Notes: generated by a model not told the origin, from the letters alone. Shown: positions 7,358 through 17,370, numbered from the stretch's first letter. The stretch: 35,702 nt of DNA from Chloroflexota bacterium (GCA_005882135.1 VBDR01000058.1:1-35702); one strand, 5' to 3'. Program-made: numbers and translations.

Positions 7358-8304
7358 AGGAGCTCGATCTCCTCGAAGCTCCCTCGCCGGCGAGCGGCCG
7401 CAACGACGACCGATGCGGCCGCCAGGTCCCAGAGCGCGAGCCCATGGGACTCGAAGAGCGTGATGCCGGGGCGTTCGGGGCGCTCCCATCCGCCCGCGAC
7501 GACCGTCGCCAGCTCGACCGCCTGGCTCCAGTCGAACTTGCCCGCCTCGGCGGCCTGGATGAGATCACCGCTTTCGAGCTGAGCAGCGGCCAGCTGGTCG
7601 ACGACCACGGTCTGCGCGCGCCCGACCAGCTCGGGCGGCAGCTCCGCCCGGTTCGGGAAGTTGGAGCCGATCGCGGCCACCAGGGCATGCGGTTCCACCC
7701 AGCCGGCCTCGAGCACCGGCGTTTGACTGGTGGTGACGGTGACCACGATGTCCGCGCCCGTGACCGCTGCCTCGGCGGAGGGAGCGTCCACCGCCGCCAC
7801 GCCCAGCTGCTCTTCCTGTTCGGCGGCGAACGTGGCGCGGCGATCGGCGTTGCGGCTGAACACGCGCAGCTCCTTGATCTCGAGCACTCGCGACAGGGCG
7901 AGCGCCTGGGTCGCCGCCTGCCAGCCGGTGCCGATCAGGGCGACGGTGGCCTCGCCCGGGACTCGCAGCGCCTTCGCCGCCACCGCCGTTGCGGCTCCGG
8001 TCCGGTAGGCGCCCATGAAATCGGCTTCGATCAGCGCCTCGAGGGCGCCGTCCAACCCGAACATCGCGACCAGGAACCGCACCCGGCCATTCGAGACCGT
8101 GTAGGCCTTGAGGCCGGTGCACTTCCCACCCGGGTAAGACGCGAACATGACGTTCAAAAGCCCACCGGGAGCAAACGCCCTGCGCCGCGGCTCGTTCTGA
8201 GCCTCGCCCTCGCCCAGCTCTCGCATCGCAGCCTCCAGGGCGGCGATGACCTCGTCCATCTCGATCAGGTCCTGAACGTCGCTCTCGCGCAGGATCAGCG
8301 CCAC
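7354..8304 (-). CDS. Ornithine cyclodeaminase / mu-crystallin family protein
   Basis: 316 residues from the GTG at 8304, the usual length and start for the family (LILRESDVQDLIEMDEVI at the N-terminus). The frame stays open upstream to 8670, but that part runs through the palindromic element and is not family-like. The Rossmann motif LIGTGWQA (about residues 122-129) binds NAD(P). GLKAYTV carries the Lys that contacts substrate carboxylate, and GADIVVTVTTS and AIGSNFP are also typical. Members include ornithine cyclodeaminase, alanine dehydrogenase of the archaeal type and ketimine reductases, so the exact substrate stays open. It is divergent from hom, with the palindromic element between them. 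Confidence 0.85.
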   Translation of the reverse strand: MALILRESDVQDLIEMDEVIAALEAAMRELGEGEAQNEPRRRAFAPGGLLNVMFASYPGGKCTGLKAYTVSNGRVRFLVAMFGLDGALEALIEADFMGAYRTGAATAVAAKALRVPGEATVALIGTGWQAATQALALSRVLEIKELRVFSRNADRRATFAAEQEEQLGVAAVDAPSAEAAVTGADIVVTVTTSQTPVLEAGWVEPHALVAAIGSNFPNRAELPPELVGRAQTVVVDQLAAAQLESGDLIQAAEAGKFDWSQAVELATVVAGGWERPERPGITLFESHGLALWDLAAASVVVAAARRRGSFEEIELL

Positions 8305-8326
8305 GGCAGGGAGAATAGCCCCCTGA

Positions 8327-8520
8327 GATGTCACGACCCCGAAACTCCTCGCATCTTCGCGCCCTAGGCGGCCGGGCGCCTGCGGCGCTGAAGCCGGCGT
8401 CGACTCCTGCGCGCGCTCGGTCACGCATCTATGCGATGCGCTCCCTCGCGTGCTCGTCGTCTCCTTGGCTCCGGCCGCCGATGGCGCGAAATATGCTTCG
8501 GAGCTCGGAGTCGTGACATC
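8327..8520. repeat. Long palindromic element, copy A (before hom)
   Basis: A 194-bp element bounded by perfect 11-bp inverted repeats GATGTCACGAC (8327-8337) and GTCGTGACATC (8510-8520). Pairing resumes inward as TTCGCGCC/GGCGCGAA and GGCGGCCGG/CCGGCCGCC. Inside are smaller hairpins, GCGCC-TGC-GGCGC and CGCATC-TATGC-GATGCG. A 237-bp relative lies at 24887-25123. The right terminal repeat contains the hom GTG start codon. It encodes no transposase, so it is MITE-like or a structured RNA leader. Confidence 0.8.
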
Positions 8521-9811
8521 GGCACCTCGTCCCCTGAACGTCGGCCTCATCGGCCTCGGCACCGTCGGCTCGCAAGTCGCTGAGCGGATGCTGTCCTGGG
8601 GCCCGCAGCTCTCGCGGCGGGCCGGCGTCGAGCTCTGCCTGCAGAAGGTGCTGGTGCGGGACGTCGCCAAACGCCGGACGATCGAGATCTCGCCAGACCT
8701 CCTGACCGCCGACCCGTCGGAGATCCTCGAGAACCCGGCCGTCGAGGTCGTGATGGAGGTCGCCGGCGGTGACGAGCCGATGCGCTCCTACATCGAGCGC
8801 GCGATCCACGCCGGCAAGCATGTGATCACCGCCAACAAGGTCGTGATGGCAAAGCACGGCCCCGAGCTGCTGGATGCGGCCGCGGGGAAGAACGTCGACG
8901 TGTACTTCGAGGCGGCGGTCGGCGGCGGCATCCCGCTGATCAGCACCTTTCGGACCGACCTCCAGGCCAACCGCATCGAGCGCGTCTCCGCGGTCATCAA
9001 CGGCACCACCAACTACGTGCTCGGGCGCATGGCGTCCGCCGGACTGCCCATGGCGGACGCGGTGCGCGAGGCCCAGGAAGCGGGCTACGCGGAGGCCGAT
9101 CCGAGCGACGACATCGGAGGCTTTGACGCCACCTACAAGCTGGCGATCCTGGCGTCGATCGCGTATGAGATCAAAGTCCGGCCGGACGAGATCTATCGCG
9201 AGGGCATCGAAGGCATCGAACCGGTCGATTTTCGGTACGCCCGCGAGCTCGGCTATGCCATCAAGCTGATCGCTCACACCCAGCGCCATCCCGGTCGCGT
9301 CGAGGCGCGGGTCCATCCCGCGCTGGTCTCGCTCGAACATCCGCTGGCTCGCGTCGAAGGAGCCGAGAACGCGGTCTTCGTCGAGGGCGACCTCGTCGGA
9401 CAGGTGCTGCTGGTCGGGCAGGGCGCGGGCGGAAGGCCGACGGCGTCGGCCGTCGTGGGCGATCTCATCGACCTGGCACGCTCGATCCGTCGCGGCGTGC
9501 AGAGCCGCCCCTCGTTCAGCTTTGACGACCGGGTCGGCGTGATCCCGATCGGCGAGGTCAAGACGCGGGCCTATTACCGGATCCGGGTCGACGACCGCCC
9601 CGGCGTGCTGGCCGCGATCGGGCAGGTCTTCGCCGAAGAGGGGGTCAGCATCTCGAGCTTCATACAGAAGGACGCGTGGTCGCACGACATGACCGTCGAG
9701 CTCGTGGTGACCACCCATCCCTCGCTCGAGGCCAGTCTTCAGAAGGCGCGTGAGCGAATGGCGCGACTGGAGCCGGTGCACGCGGTATCCGCATTCCTAC
9801 GCGTCTTCTAG
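8513..9811 (+). CDS. hom: Homoserine dehydrogenase
   Basis: 432 residues. It reduces aspartate semialdehyde to homoserine, the branch step to threonine and methionine. NAD(P)-binding GLIGLGTVGSQV is at about residues 11-22, and catalytic-site motifs ANKVVMAKHG (near 108) and EADPSDDIGGFDATYKL (near 200) are present. A C-terminal ACT domain (YYRIRVDDRPGVLAAIGQVF, about 353-432) is where threonine feedback inhibition is normally exerted. The GTG at 8513 is the only plausible start near the fold and lies inside the right end of the palindromic element, so initiation may be affected by that structure. It opens the hom-thrC-thrB-lysC run. Confidence 0.95.
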   Translation: MTSAPRPLNVGLIGLGTVGSQVAERMLSWGPQLSRRAGVELCLQKVLVRDVAKRRTIEISPDLLTADPSEILENPAVEVVMEVAGGDEPMRSYIERAIHAGKHVITANKVVMAKHGPELLDAAAGKNVDVYFEAAVGGGIPLISTFRTDLQANRIERVSAVINGTTNYVLGRMASAGLPMADAVREAQEAGYAEADPSDDIGGFDATYKLAILASIAYEIKVRPDEIYREGIEGIEPVDFRYARELGYAIKLIAHTQRHPGRVEARVHPALVSLEHPLARVEGAENAVFVEGDLVGQVLLVGQGAGGRPTASAVVGDLIDLARSIRRGVQSRPSFSFDDRVGVIPIGEVKTRAYYRIRVDDRPGVLAAIGQVFAEEGVSISSFIQKDAWSHDMTVELVVTTHPSLEASLQKARERMARLEPVHAVSAFLRVF

Positions 9812-9821
9812 CCAGTGCCCG

Positions 9822-10892
9822 ATGGGTGTGATCGCACGCTATCGCGACCGTTTGCCCGTCGGCCCTGCCACGCCTGAGGTCGACCTCGGCGAGGGCTCGA
9901 CCCCGCTCGTGCCCAGTCACAACATCGGTCGCGCCCTGGGCCTCAAGCATCTCTATTTCAAGTACGAGGGGCTGAACCCGACCGGTTCCTTCAAGGACCG
10001 CGGCATGGTCGTCGCGGTCGCGAAGGCGCTGGAGGGTGGAAGCCGCGTCTTCATGTGCGCATCCACCGGCAACACGTCGGCGTCGATGGCCGCCTACGCG
10101 GCGCGGACAGGGGCGCGAGCGATCGTGGTCGTTCCCTCCGGGGCCGGGCCCGCGCAGGGCGCACATCCGGAGATCGCGCTCAACAAGCTATCCCAGGCGC
10201 TCATGTACGGAGCCAAGGTGGTCGCCCTCAAGGGCAACTTTGACCATGCCCTGGAGACCGTTCGCGACCTGACCAGCCGCTACCCGGTCGCGCTCATGAA
10301 CTCGGTCAACCCACACCGCATCGAAGGTCAGAAAACGGCGGCGTTCGAGATCGTCGATGCCCTTGGCGACGCGCCCGACTACCTGGTGCTGCCGGTCGGC
10401 AACGCCGGCAACATCACCGCCTACTGGAGAGGCTTTCGCGAGTACCAGGCGGCGGGTCGGGCCACGCGGCTCCCGCGGATGGTGGGCGCACAAGCGGAGG
10501 GCGCCGCGCCCATCGTCAACGGAAGTCCAGTCGCCAATCCGAGGACCGTCGCCTCGGCGATCCGGATCGGCAACCCGGCGTCGTGGGAGGGCGCGACCTC
10601 GGCGCGCGATGAATCAGGCGGCACGATCGCCGCCGTCACGGACACCGAGATCCTTTCCGCCCAGATCCGCCTGGCCAGCAGCGAGGGGTTGTTCGCCGAG
10701 CCGGCTTCGGCCGCCCCGCTGGCGCTGCTGTTCCGGCTCGTCCGCGAGGGCAAGGTCGAGAAGGACTCGACGACGGTGGTCGTTTTGACCGGGTCCGGCC
10801 TCAAAGATCCTGACGCGGCGCTGAAAAACGTAGAACCTCCGATAGAACTGGACGGAGACGCGCGCACACTCGCTAAGGTCTTGAAGCTGTGA
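9822..10892 (+). CDS. thrC: Threonine synthase
   Basis: 356 residues. A PLP enzyme that turns O-phosphohomoserine into threonine. NPTGSFKDRG holds the PLP lysine (Lys58), CASTGNTSASMAAYAAR is the phosphate-binding loop region, and LPVGNAGNITAYWRGF is the Gly/Asn-rich PLP-phosphate loop. It is the short, class-I-like form found in Gram-positive bacteria and lacks the long N-terminal extension. ATG 9822 is 10 nt after the hom stop. A GTG at 9815 is in another frame. Confidence 0.95.
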   Translation: MGVIARYRDRLPVGPATPEVDLGEGSTPLVPSHNIGRALGLKHLYFKYEGLNPTGSFKDRGMVVAVAKALEGGSRVFMCASTGNTSASMAAYAARTGARAIVVVPSGAGPAQGAHPEIALNKLSQALMYGAKVVALKGNFDHALETVRDLTSRYPVALMNSVNPHRIEGQKTAAFEIVDALGDAPDYLVLPVGNAGNITAYWRGFREYQAAGRATRLPRMVGAQAEGAAPIVNGSPVANPRTVASAIRIGNPASWEGATSARDESGGTIAAVTDTEILSAQIRLASSEGLFAEPASAAPLALLFRLVREGKVEKDSTTVVVLTGSGLKDPDAALKNVEPPIELDGDARTLAKVLKL

Positions 10893-10905
10893 CGGAGCCG
10901 CTGAG

Positions 10906-11714
10906 ATGAGAATCAAGGTTCCCGCCTCGATCGCCAACATCGGTCCGGGCTTCGACTGCATGGCGATGGCGATCGACATGTGGCTGGAGGTCGAGGCCAA
11001 CGAGTCGAACCGCCCGTCGTGGGACTACGAAGGCGAAGGCGCCGACTACCTGTACGCGCATGAGAACCCGTTCACGCGGCTCAACATGAAAGGACGCGTG
11101 CGCAGCGAGATTCCGCTCGGCGTGGGCCTCGGGAGCAGCGCTGCGGCGAGGCTCGCGGCTTCCGCGCTGAGCAGCCCGTGGGACGTGAAATCGCATGTCA
11201 TCGATGCGGGCGCCGACGAGGGGCACTACGACAACGTGGCCGCTGCGGCGGCGGGAGGGATCCGCATCGTTTCCGAAAAGGTGGACGAGAAGCTGCCCAA
11301 CCCGGGCTGGGGGCTCGCGCTCTTCATAGCCCATCAACCGCTGCCGACGGAGAAGGCGCGCACGGTCCTGCCGGATTCGGTTTCGCTGGCCGACGCCACC
11401 TTCAACGCGGCGCGAACCGCGCTGCTGGCGCGGGCGATCATCTCCAAACGCCCGGTGGTGCTGGGCGAAGCCCTGCGTGACCGCCTTCACCAGCCATACC
11501 GTCTCCACCTCTATCCATGGGTGGAGGAGGTGATCCACGTCGCGGAGGCCGCCGGTGCGCATGGCGCGGCGATCTGCGGGGCGGGGCCGAGCGTGTTTGC
11601 CTTCTGCGCGCCGTCGCAGGCGAACCGAATCGCCAAAGCGATGGAGGAAGCGCACCCGCTGCGCGGGCGCGCCCTGGTGACGAAGATCACCGACAAGGGC
11701 ATGTTCCGCACGTT

Positions 11715-11718
<4 letters not shown>
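10906..11718 (+). CDS. thrB: Homoserine kinase (GHMP family)
   Basis: 270 residues, somewhat shorter than the usual 290-310. It phosphorylates homoserine for the threonine synthase encoded just upstream. The N-terminus VPASIANIGPGFDCMAMA is typical. The ATP-binding GHMP signature is PLGVGLGSSAAAR (about residues 70-82), and the C-terminal motif AAICGAGPSVFAF is also present. It starts 13 nt after thrC. Its TGA (11716-11718) overlaps the next GTG start, so translation runs straight into aspartokinase. Confidence 0.93.
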
Positions 11719-12931
<1,213 letters not shown>

Positions 12932-12932
<1 letters not shown>

Positions 12933-12948
12933 GAGGTGCGGCACCTCC
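12932..12948 (+). promoter_or_regulatory. Hairpin that sequesters the Shine-Dalgarno of the next gene
   Basis: GGAGGTG (12932-12938) pairs perfectly with CACCTCC (12942-12948) around CGG. The 5' arm is the strong ribosome-binding site for the GTG at 12950, and its first base is the last base of the lysC TAG. A ribosome finishing lysC would melt it, so the downstream gene should depend on lysC translation. Confidence 0.65.
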
Positions 12949-12949
12949 C

Positions 12950-13963
12950 GTGCCGGTAAACGTTGCGATCGTCGGCCCGGCCGGGGCTGGCAAGACCACG
13001 CTGTTCAACGCCCTCACCTCCGGTCGCGGAGCCGACGGGGTGGGCATGGTCGACATCCCGGACGGGCGGCTCACGCGGCTGGCCGAAGCGGTCAAGCCCG
13101 CCAAGACAACTCCCGCCCAGGTTCGGGTCGAAGACTCGCCTCCCGGAAGCCGCGCCCAGCGCGTGGCCTTCGCGCGCCAGGCAGACGTACTGCTGAAGGT
13201 CGCCCGCTGCTTCGGCCCCGACCCTGATCCCGCGGCAGAGCTGGAAGAGTTCGCACTCGACCTCGTGCTGGCTGACCTGGCCTCGGTCGAAAAGCGTCTC
13301 GAGATAGTGGCCAAGGAGGCGCGCGCAGGCAAGAAGGATGCGCAGGCCGAGACCGAGGTCCTGACCGCCGCCAAGCAGCATCTCGACGCGGGCCAGCAGC
13401 TTCGCACCCTGCAGTTCGAGCCCGATCAGCGCGCGATGCTCGCGGGGATCTTCCCGGTCACCCTCAAGCCTGCCGTGTACGTCGCCAACGCGGCGGAGGA
13501 GCTGCTGCCTGGCGGGGCCGAGCCCGCGGCTAAGGTCAAAAGGCTGGCCGATGCCGAAGGCGCTCCGTCGATCACGCTCTCGGCGCGCCTCGAAGCCGAG
13601 CTGGCCGAGCTCGATCCGGCGGAGCAGGCCGAGATGCGCGCGGGCTACGGCATCGATGAGTCGGGCCTGGGCCGGATCGCGCGCGCCGTTTGGGAGACGG
13701 GCGGCCTCATCACCTACTTCACCGCCGGCGAGCCGGAGGTCAGGGCATGGCCTTGCGAGCGCGACTCCCCCGCCCCGGTGGCGGCGTCGAAGATCCACAC
13801 GGATTTCGAGAAGCACTTCATCCGGGCCGAGGTCACCTCAGTCGATGAGCTGGTCGCCGCCGGATCGATGGAGGCGCTCCGCGCCGCCGGGAAGCTCCGG
13901 GTCGAGGGTCGCGAGTACCGGGTCAAAGACGGCGACGTGATCTTCTTTCGCATCGGTCGCTGA
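12950..13963 (+). CDS. YchF-like P-loop protein with degenerate G domain (DUF933/TGS C-terminus)
   Basis: 337 residues, against about 363 for YchF. The P-loop GPAGAGKTT (about 9-17) is kept, as are RLxxLAExVKPxKTxP, the coiled middle section (ADLASVEKRLE), a YVANAAEE segment matching the unusual NxxE motif of YchF, and the full C-terminal domain (LITYFTAGEPEVRAW, KIHTDFEKHFIRAEV, KDGDVIFFR). What is missing is the switch I stretch (YchF: FPFCTIEPNTG) and the switch II stretch (DIAGLVKGASKGEGLGN), replaced by short unrelated sequence. It probably binds nucleotide but cannot switch in the usual way. A canonical YchF may exist elsewhere in the genome. Confidence 0.8.
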   Translation: MPVNVAIVGPAGAGKTTLFNALTSGRGADGVGMVDIPDGRLTRLAEAVKPAKTTPAQVRVEDSPPGSRAQRVAFARQADVLLKVARCFGPDPDPAAELEEFALDLVLADLASVEKRLEIVAKEARAGKKDAQAETEVLTAAKQHLDAGQQLRTLQFEPDQRAMLAGIFPVTLKPAVYVANAAEELLPGGAEPAAKVKRLADAEGAPSITLSARLEAELAELDPAEQAEMRAGYGIDESGLGRIARAVWETGGLITYFTAGEPEVRAWPCERDSPAPVAASKIHTDFEKHFIRAEVTSVDELVAAGSMEALRAAGKLRVEGREYRVKDGDVIFFRIGR

Positions 13964-13981
13964 GGCGTTCCGACTCCCAGG

Positions 13982-14344
13982 TCAGGAGATTCCGTAGGCC
14001 TGGCGCGTCGACCGCCGCAGCAGGATGATCAGGATCGGGATCCCAACCAGGACCACAGACCAGCCGGCCGCAACGATGACCGCGGCGATCCATCCCCAGA
14101 TTCGCAAACGCCTCAGACCGTAGTAGGCGGCGCCATGCAGGACCGCGGCCGCAAGACCGAAGAAAAAGATCATCACCGACTCGCCGGCCAGCGCCGTGTT
14201 GACGTTGCCCGTGAATCCGCCGTTGACGAGCGCCTGGGTGAGCACGTCACGCCCGGCCGGCGCCGCCAGGTACGCACCGAATCGGGTCAGCTCGACGAGC
14301 CAGAAAACCGCACCGGCGGCAAAGAGGTAGGGCAGCCACCGCAT
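13982..14344 (-). CDS. Small four-helix membrane protein, unknown function
   Basis: About 120 residues from the ATG at 14344 (MRWLPYLFAAG); an upstream in-frame GTG at 14383 would add 13 polar residues. About four hydrophobic helices are visible: LPYLFAAGAVFWLV near the N-terminus, VMIFFFGLAAAVLHG, WGWIAAVIVAAGWSVV and LVGIPILIILLRR, with a basic C-terminus (RRSTRQ). No family is recognised. It is convergent with the YchF-like gene, whose stop is 18 nt away. Confidence 0.6.
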   Translation of the reverse strand: MRWLPYLFAAGAVFWLVELTRFGAYLAAPAGRDVLTQALVNGGFTGNVNTALAGESVMIFFFGLAAAVLHGAAYYGLRRLRIWGWIAAVIVAAGWSVVLVGIPILIILLRRSTRQAYGIS

Positions 14345-14573
14345 GGGCCCGGTCTGTGCCGGCGGTCTAGATTGCAAGCTCACGCCCTATCGTCCGAAAG
14401 ATCTTGACAACAACTACATTCGGGGTTATAACTGCATCCGGGACACAACATATCGTAGCCCACGAACCAGCAGGTTGAGTCCCACGGCCCAACGACAGGC
14501 AGGCGGAACCCTTCCCGAGTCGCACCCCACGACCCAGCACCAGCTCCCCTACCCGCCTGCCTGTTCTATTCAC

Positions 14574-14716
14574 CTCCCCACCCTGTGGGGACGTCGCCCC
14601 AGCCTCCTCCCCATTTATGGGGAGGTGGCCCGAAGGGCCGGAGGGGCCAGCGGTCTCGGCCGGGTGGGGGGATTCAAATGCGATTAACCTCCCACCCTGT
14701 CGGGCGGGTGGGGCGA
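14574..14716. repeat. Intergenic hairpin repeats
   Basis: The 14345-14754 gap has no convincing gene. It holds CCCCAC-CCT-GTGGGG near 14574-14590, a two-hairpin unit at 14604-14648 (CTCCCCAT-TT-ATGGGGAG, then GGCCC-GAA-GGGCC, then GGAGGGG), and a C-rich/G-rich inverted pair around 14690-14712. The middle unit is the same type as the array at 28798-28990, with a different but still self-paired second stem. Confidence 0.65.
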
Positions 14717-14739
14717 ATCGAGCTGGCTTTCACGCCGTC

Positions 14740-14745
14740 TAGACT
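14740..14745 (+). promoter_or_regulatory. -10-like hexamer
   Basis: TAGACT ends 9 nt before the ATG at 14755. No Shine-Dalgarno is present, consistent with a leaderless transcript. Confidence 0.4.
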
Positions 14746-14754
14746 TGCAGATCT

Positions 14755-15123
14755 ATGAGTCGCAAGGGCAAGAAGCGAGCCAAAGGCAAATTCCGCCAGC
14801 CGATGCGACCTCCCGGCCCGCTCACGGGCGTGGCAACGGCGGGCGCCGGCGCCCAGACCTCGACCGTGTCGAGGAGCGTGTCCCAGGCCCGCGTCGGCGG
14901 TGACCAGGCGATGGTGCGGGCCGTCGAGATGTCGCTGGGGGGGCGCAACCAGATCATCAAAGGACGCGGCGGCAGGTTCATCGTCGAGTCCGCCGACCCG
15001 TCGATTCCGCTCGACCGCGTCCCTTACTTCACCAAGGACCTGGTGCGGCTCATGGTGGTCGGCGCGGCCATGATCGTCCTGCTCGTCGTGGGTTCGCTGG
15101 CCGTGCCCCTGGTCGTCAAGTAG
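14755..15123 (+). CDS. Basic single-span membrane protein, unknown function
   Basis: 122 residues. A strongly basic N-terminus (MSRKGKKRAKGKFRQP) precedes a soluble middle section and one C-terminal membrane helix (LMVVGAAMIVLLVVGSLAVPLVV, about 98-120), so it looks tail-anchored with the N-terminus in the cytoplasm. The next gene but one upstream of the M50 protease is a Get3/ArsA-like ATPase, the family that in eukaryotes inserts tail-anchored proteins. That pairing is suggestive only. No family is recognised. Confidence 0.55.
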   Translation: MSRKGKKRAKGKFRQPMRPPGPLTGVATAGAGAQTSTVSRSVSQARVGGDQAMVRAVEMSLGGRNQIIKGRGGRFIVESADPSIPLDRVPYFTKDLVRLMVVGAAMIVLLVVGSLAVPLVVK

Positions 15124-15212
15124 GCGTCACGATCCCTCGCTCCGTCGAGTCGCTGGTGGAGCGAACCGTCGAGGACAACCACGGCAGGCAGCAGGTGGAA
15201 ATCGACCGCACG

Positions 15213-15218
15213 TAAGAT
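15213..15218 (+). promoter_or_regulatory. -10-like hexamer before the ArsA-like gene
   Basis: TAAGAT ends 6 nt before the GTG at 15225, placing the likely transcription start on the start codon itself. It probably drives the overlapping run through selB. Confidence 0.45.
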
Positions 15219-15224
15219 TCGCCC

Positions 15225-16418
15225 GTGCGGGTAGTCCTTTTCACCGGGAAAGGTGGCGTCGGCAAGACATCGGTCGCCGCAGCCACCGCCGTGCGCTGCG
15301 CCGCCGCCGGGTATCGGACCGTGGTCATGAGCACCGACCCCGCGCACTCGCTGGGTGACTCTTTCGACCTCGAGCTCGGCAGCGACTCGGTCCAGGTCGG
15401 GGACAAACTGTGGGCGCACGAGGTTTCATCGCTCCACGAGATGCAGCGTCACTGGGCCAAGCTGCACGAGTACGCCGTCGAGGTCTTTTCCACACAGGGC
15501 CTCGACGAGGTGCTCGCCGACGAGGTCGCCAATCCTCCGGGCATGGACGAGGTCGCGTCCTTGATGTGGATCAAGCACTACACGGCGCGCGGCGAGCATG
15601 ACGTGCTGATCGTCGACTGCGCTCCGACGGGCGAAACGCTTCAGCTGCTGACATTCCCCGACGCAGCGAAGTGGTGGCTGGACAAGATCTATCCGTGGTC
15701 GCGGCGCGCGATGCGTTTGGCCCGGCCCGTGCTGCAGCCGATGATGCACATGCCCCTGCCGTCGGATGAGGTGTACGCGTCGCTGAAGGACCTGCTGGTC
15801 GACCTTGACGGCATGCGCAAGGTGCTCACGGATCCCGAGATCACGACGGTGCGCATAGTGCTCAACCTGGAGAAGATGGTCGTCAAGGAGGCCAAGCGCG
15901 CCTACACGTACCTGAGCCTTTTCGGCTACGTCACCGACGCCGTGATCGTCAATCGTCAGCTCCCGAGCGATCTCCACGACGAGCTGTTCCAGAAGTGGCA
16001 GCGCATCCATCATCGCTACCAGCTCGAGGTCGAGCAGTCATTCGCCGGGATCCCCATCTTCAACGTGCCGCTGTTCGACCGCGAGGTGGTGGGGGAGAAG
16101 ATGCTTGCGCGCATGGCGCGGGCCATCTACGGAGACGGCGACCCCTCGGCTCGCTTCGTGACCTCCAACTCGCAGCGCATCGACAAGGATGGCCAGGATT
16201 TCGTGCTGTCGCTGAAGGTGCCCTTCGTCGAGAAGTCGGCGGTGGACCTGAGCCGGCACAACGGCGAGCTCTTTGTGACGGTCGGAAATTACCGGCGCGA
16301 GATCTCGCTTCCACGCGTGCTGGCGCGGCGCGACACCGCCGGCGCCTCGATCGAGGATGGCGAGCTGCGGGTTCGGTTCGTGCGGCGGCCCGAGGCGGCG
16401 AAGGAGACCAAGAGATGA
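15225..16418 (+). CDS. ArsA/Get3-type ATPase with C-terminal Hsp20-like domain
   Basis: 397 residues. A deviant Walker A, GKGGVGKTS, at residues 8-16, then VVMSTDPAHSLGDSFD (switch I) and VLIVDCAPTGETLQLLTFP (switch II) place it in the ArsA/Get3 family of the SIMIBI class. After about residue 310 comes a beta-rich part (FVLSLKVPFVEKSAVDLSRH, then LFVTVGNYRREISLP) like the small alpha-crystallin-type domain fused to many bacterial ArsA homologues. No arsR, arsB or arsD is nearby, so arsenite export is unlikely and protein targeting is a fair alternative. It overlaps the next gene by ATGA. Confidence 0.85.
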   Translation: MRVVLFTGKGGVGKTSVAAATAVRCAAAGYRTVVMSTDPAHSLGDSFDLELGSDSVQVGDKLWAHEVSSLHEMQRHWAKLHEYAVEVFSTQGLDEVLADEVANPPGMDEVASLMWIKHYTARGEHDVLIVDCAPTGETLQLLTFPDAAKWWLDKIYPWSRRAMRLARPVLQPMMHMPLPSDEVYASLKDLLVDLDGMRKVLTDPEITTVRIVLNLEKMVVKEAKRAYTYLSLFGYVTDAVIVNRQLPSDLHDELFQKWQRIHHRYQLEVEQSFAGIPIFNVPLFDREVVGEKMLARMARAIYGDGDPSARFVTSNSQRIDKDGQDFVLSLKVPFVEKSAVDLSRHNGELFVTVGNYRREISLPRVLARRDTAGASIEDGELRVRFVRRPEAAKETKR

Positions 16419-16663
16419 GCGGCGACCGCGAGCGTGTCATCGAGCTGGTCAACGAGCTGGGCTCGCGGGTGGGGCATGCGCTCGCGGAGATGGTGCCTCC
16501 CGCGGCGCAGGTCCACCTGCTCAACGCTCAGCGCGAGCTGATCACGGCGCTGATGCTCATTTACGAAAACCGGGTCGCCCCGGCGCCGTCGGCCACACGC
16601 GCCAGGCGAGCCCGGGCCCGCCGGCGAACCAACCCGCGCGATCGCAAGATACCCATCGAGTGA
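16415..16663 (+). CDS. Small protein encoded after the ArsA-like ATPase, unknown function
   Basis: 82 residues. The ATG at 16415 overlaps the ArsA-like stop (ATGA), and the TGA overlaps the next GTG (GTGA), so it is translated as part of the chain. Residues 5-52 look like amphipathic helices (RVIELVNELGSRVGHALAEM); the C-terminus is very basic (ARRARARRRTNPRDRK). It may be a partner of the ATPase; no family is recognised. Confidence 0.65.
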   Translation: MSGDRERVIELVNELGSRVGHALAEMVPPAAQVHLLNAQRELITALMLIYENRVAPAPSATRARRARARRRTNPRDRKIPIE

Positions 16664-17370
16664 GCCCATTCCTCGGGCTCATCCTGGGGATCCTGCTCCT
16701 GGTGCCGGCGCTGCTCATCGCGATCCCGGTGCATGAGATGGGCCACGCGGCGGCGGCCTATTTCCTGGGCGATCGCTCGGTTCGCTACTTCGGCTACTTC
16801 TCCCCCGATCCACGCCGATTTCTCGATCCTTTCGGTGCACTGGCTGTTTTCGTCGCGCTGGTCGGATGGGGAAGGCGCGTGCCGGTGCAGTCCAACCGCA
16901 TCAGCACGCTGCGGCAGAAGGTGCTGTACGAGCTGGGCGGCCCGGTGGCGAACCTGCTGGTCGCCGTGGTCCTCGGATTCCTGCTCCGCGCCCTCGTCCG
17001 GGCGGGCCTGCCTTACTCCTACGATCTCGGTCCGGGCCTCCTGCTCGCCGCGCTCTACGCGATCGTGTTCCTGAACCTCTCCCTCTTCGCCTTCCAGCTG
17101 CTGCCGATTCCTGGCCTTGACGGCTGGAACATCATCGAAGCCCTCTTCCGGAATCGCAATCCGCGCTTCTTCTACGACGTCAGCATCAGGCGGCGCGAGA
17201 TCTGGGCGGGCTGCGTCGTGGTCCTGATCGCGTTCCAGTTCTTCCAGCGGGTCAACCTGCTGCAGTACGTGATGGCGCCCTTCTTCGAGCCGGCCAGCCT
17301 AATCTCAGTAGGCACATGCGTCGGATACACGATCCCCGGGTTGGTCTTCCTGTATCCCTGCCTGCTGTAG
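16660..17370 (+). CDS. Site-2-protease-like membrane metalloprotease (M50 type)
   Basis: 236 residues, mostly membrane helices. HEMGH at residues 25-29, inside the first helix, is the HExxH zinc motif. PIPGLDGWNI (about 146-155) supplies the third ligand Asp in the conserved xPxxDG form. This is the two-motif core of compact S2P homologues without PDZ domains, which cut substrates within the membrane. The GTG at 16660 overlaps the previous stop. The 3' end overlaps the start of selA by 55 nt, so the two are likely co-transcribed. Confidence 0.85.
   Translation: MSPFLGLILGILLLVPALLIAIPVHEMGHAAAAYFLGDRSVRYFGYFSPDPRRFLDPFGALAVFVALVGWGRRVPVQSNRISTLRQKVLYELGGPVANLLVAVVLGFLLRALVRAGLPYSYDLGPGLLLAALYAIVFLNLSLFAFQLLPIPGLDGWNIIEALFRNRNPRFFYDVSIRRREIWAGCVVVLIAFQFFQRVNLLQYVMAPFFEPASLISVGTCVGYTIPGLVFLYPCLL

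Noticed and set aside
8327-8520. T-box or amino-acid riboswitch controlling hom
   Set aside because: There is no T-box sequence or other known riboswitch core, and the same element occurs before glpX, which has no amino-acid role.
14345-14754. Small plus-strand frame 14343-14687 as a gene
   Set aside because: It runs through the hairpin repeats, has a Pro/Leu/Gly repeat-derived translation and no start signal.
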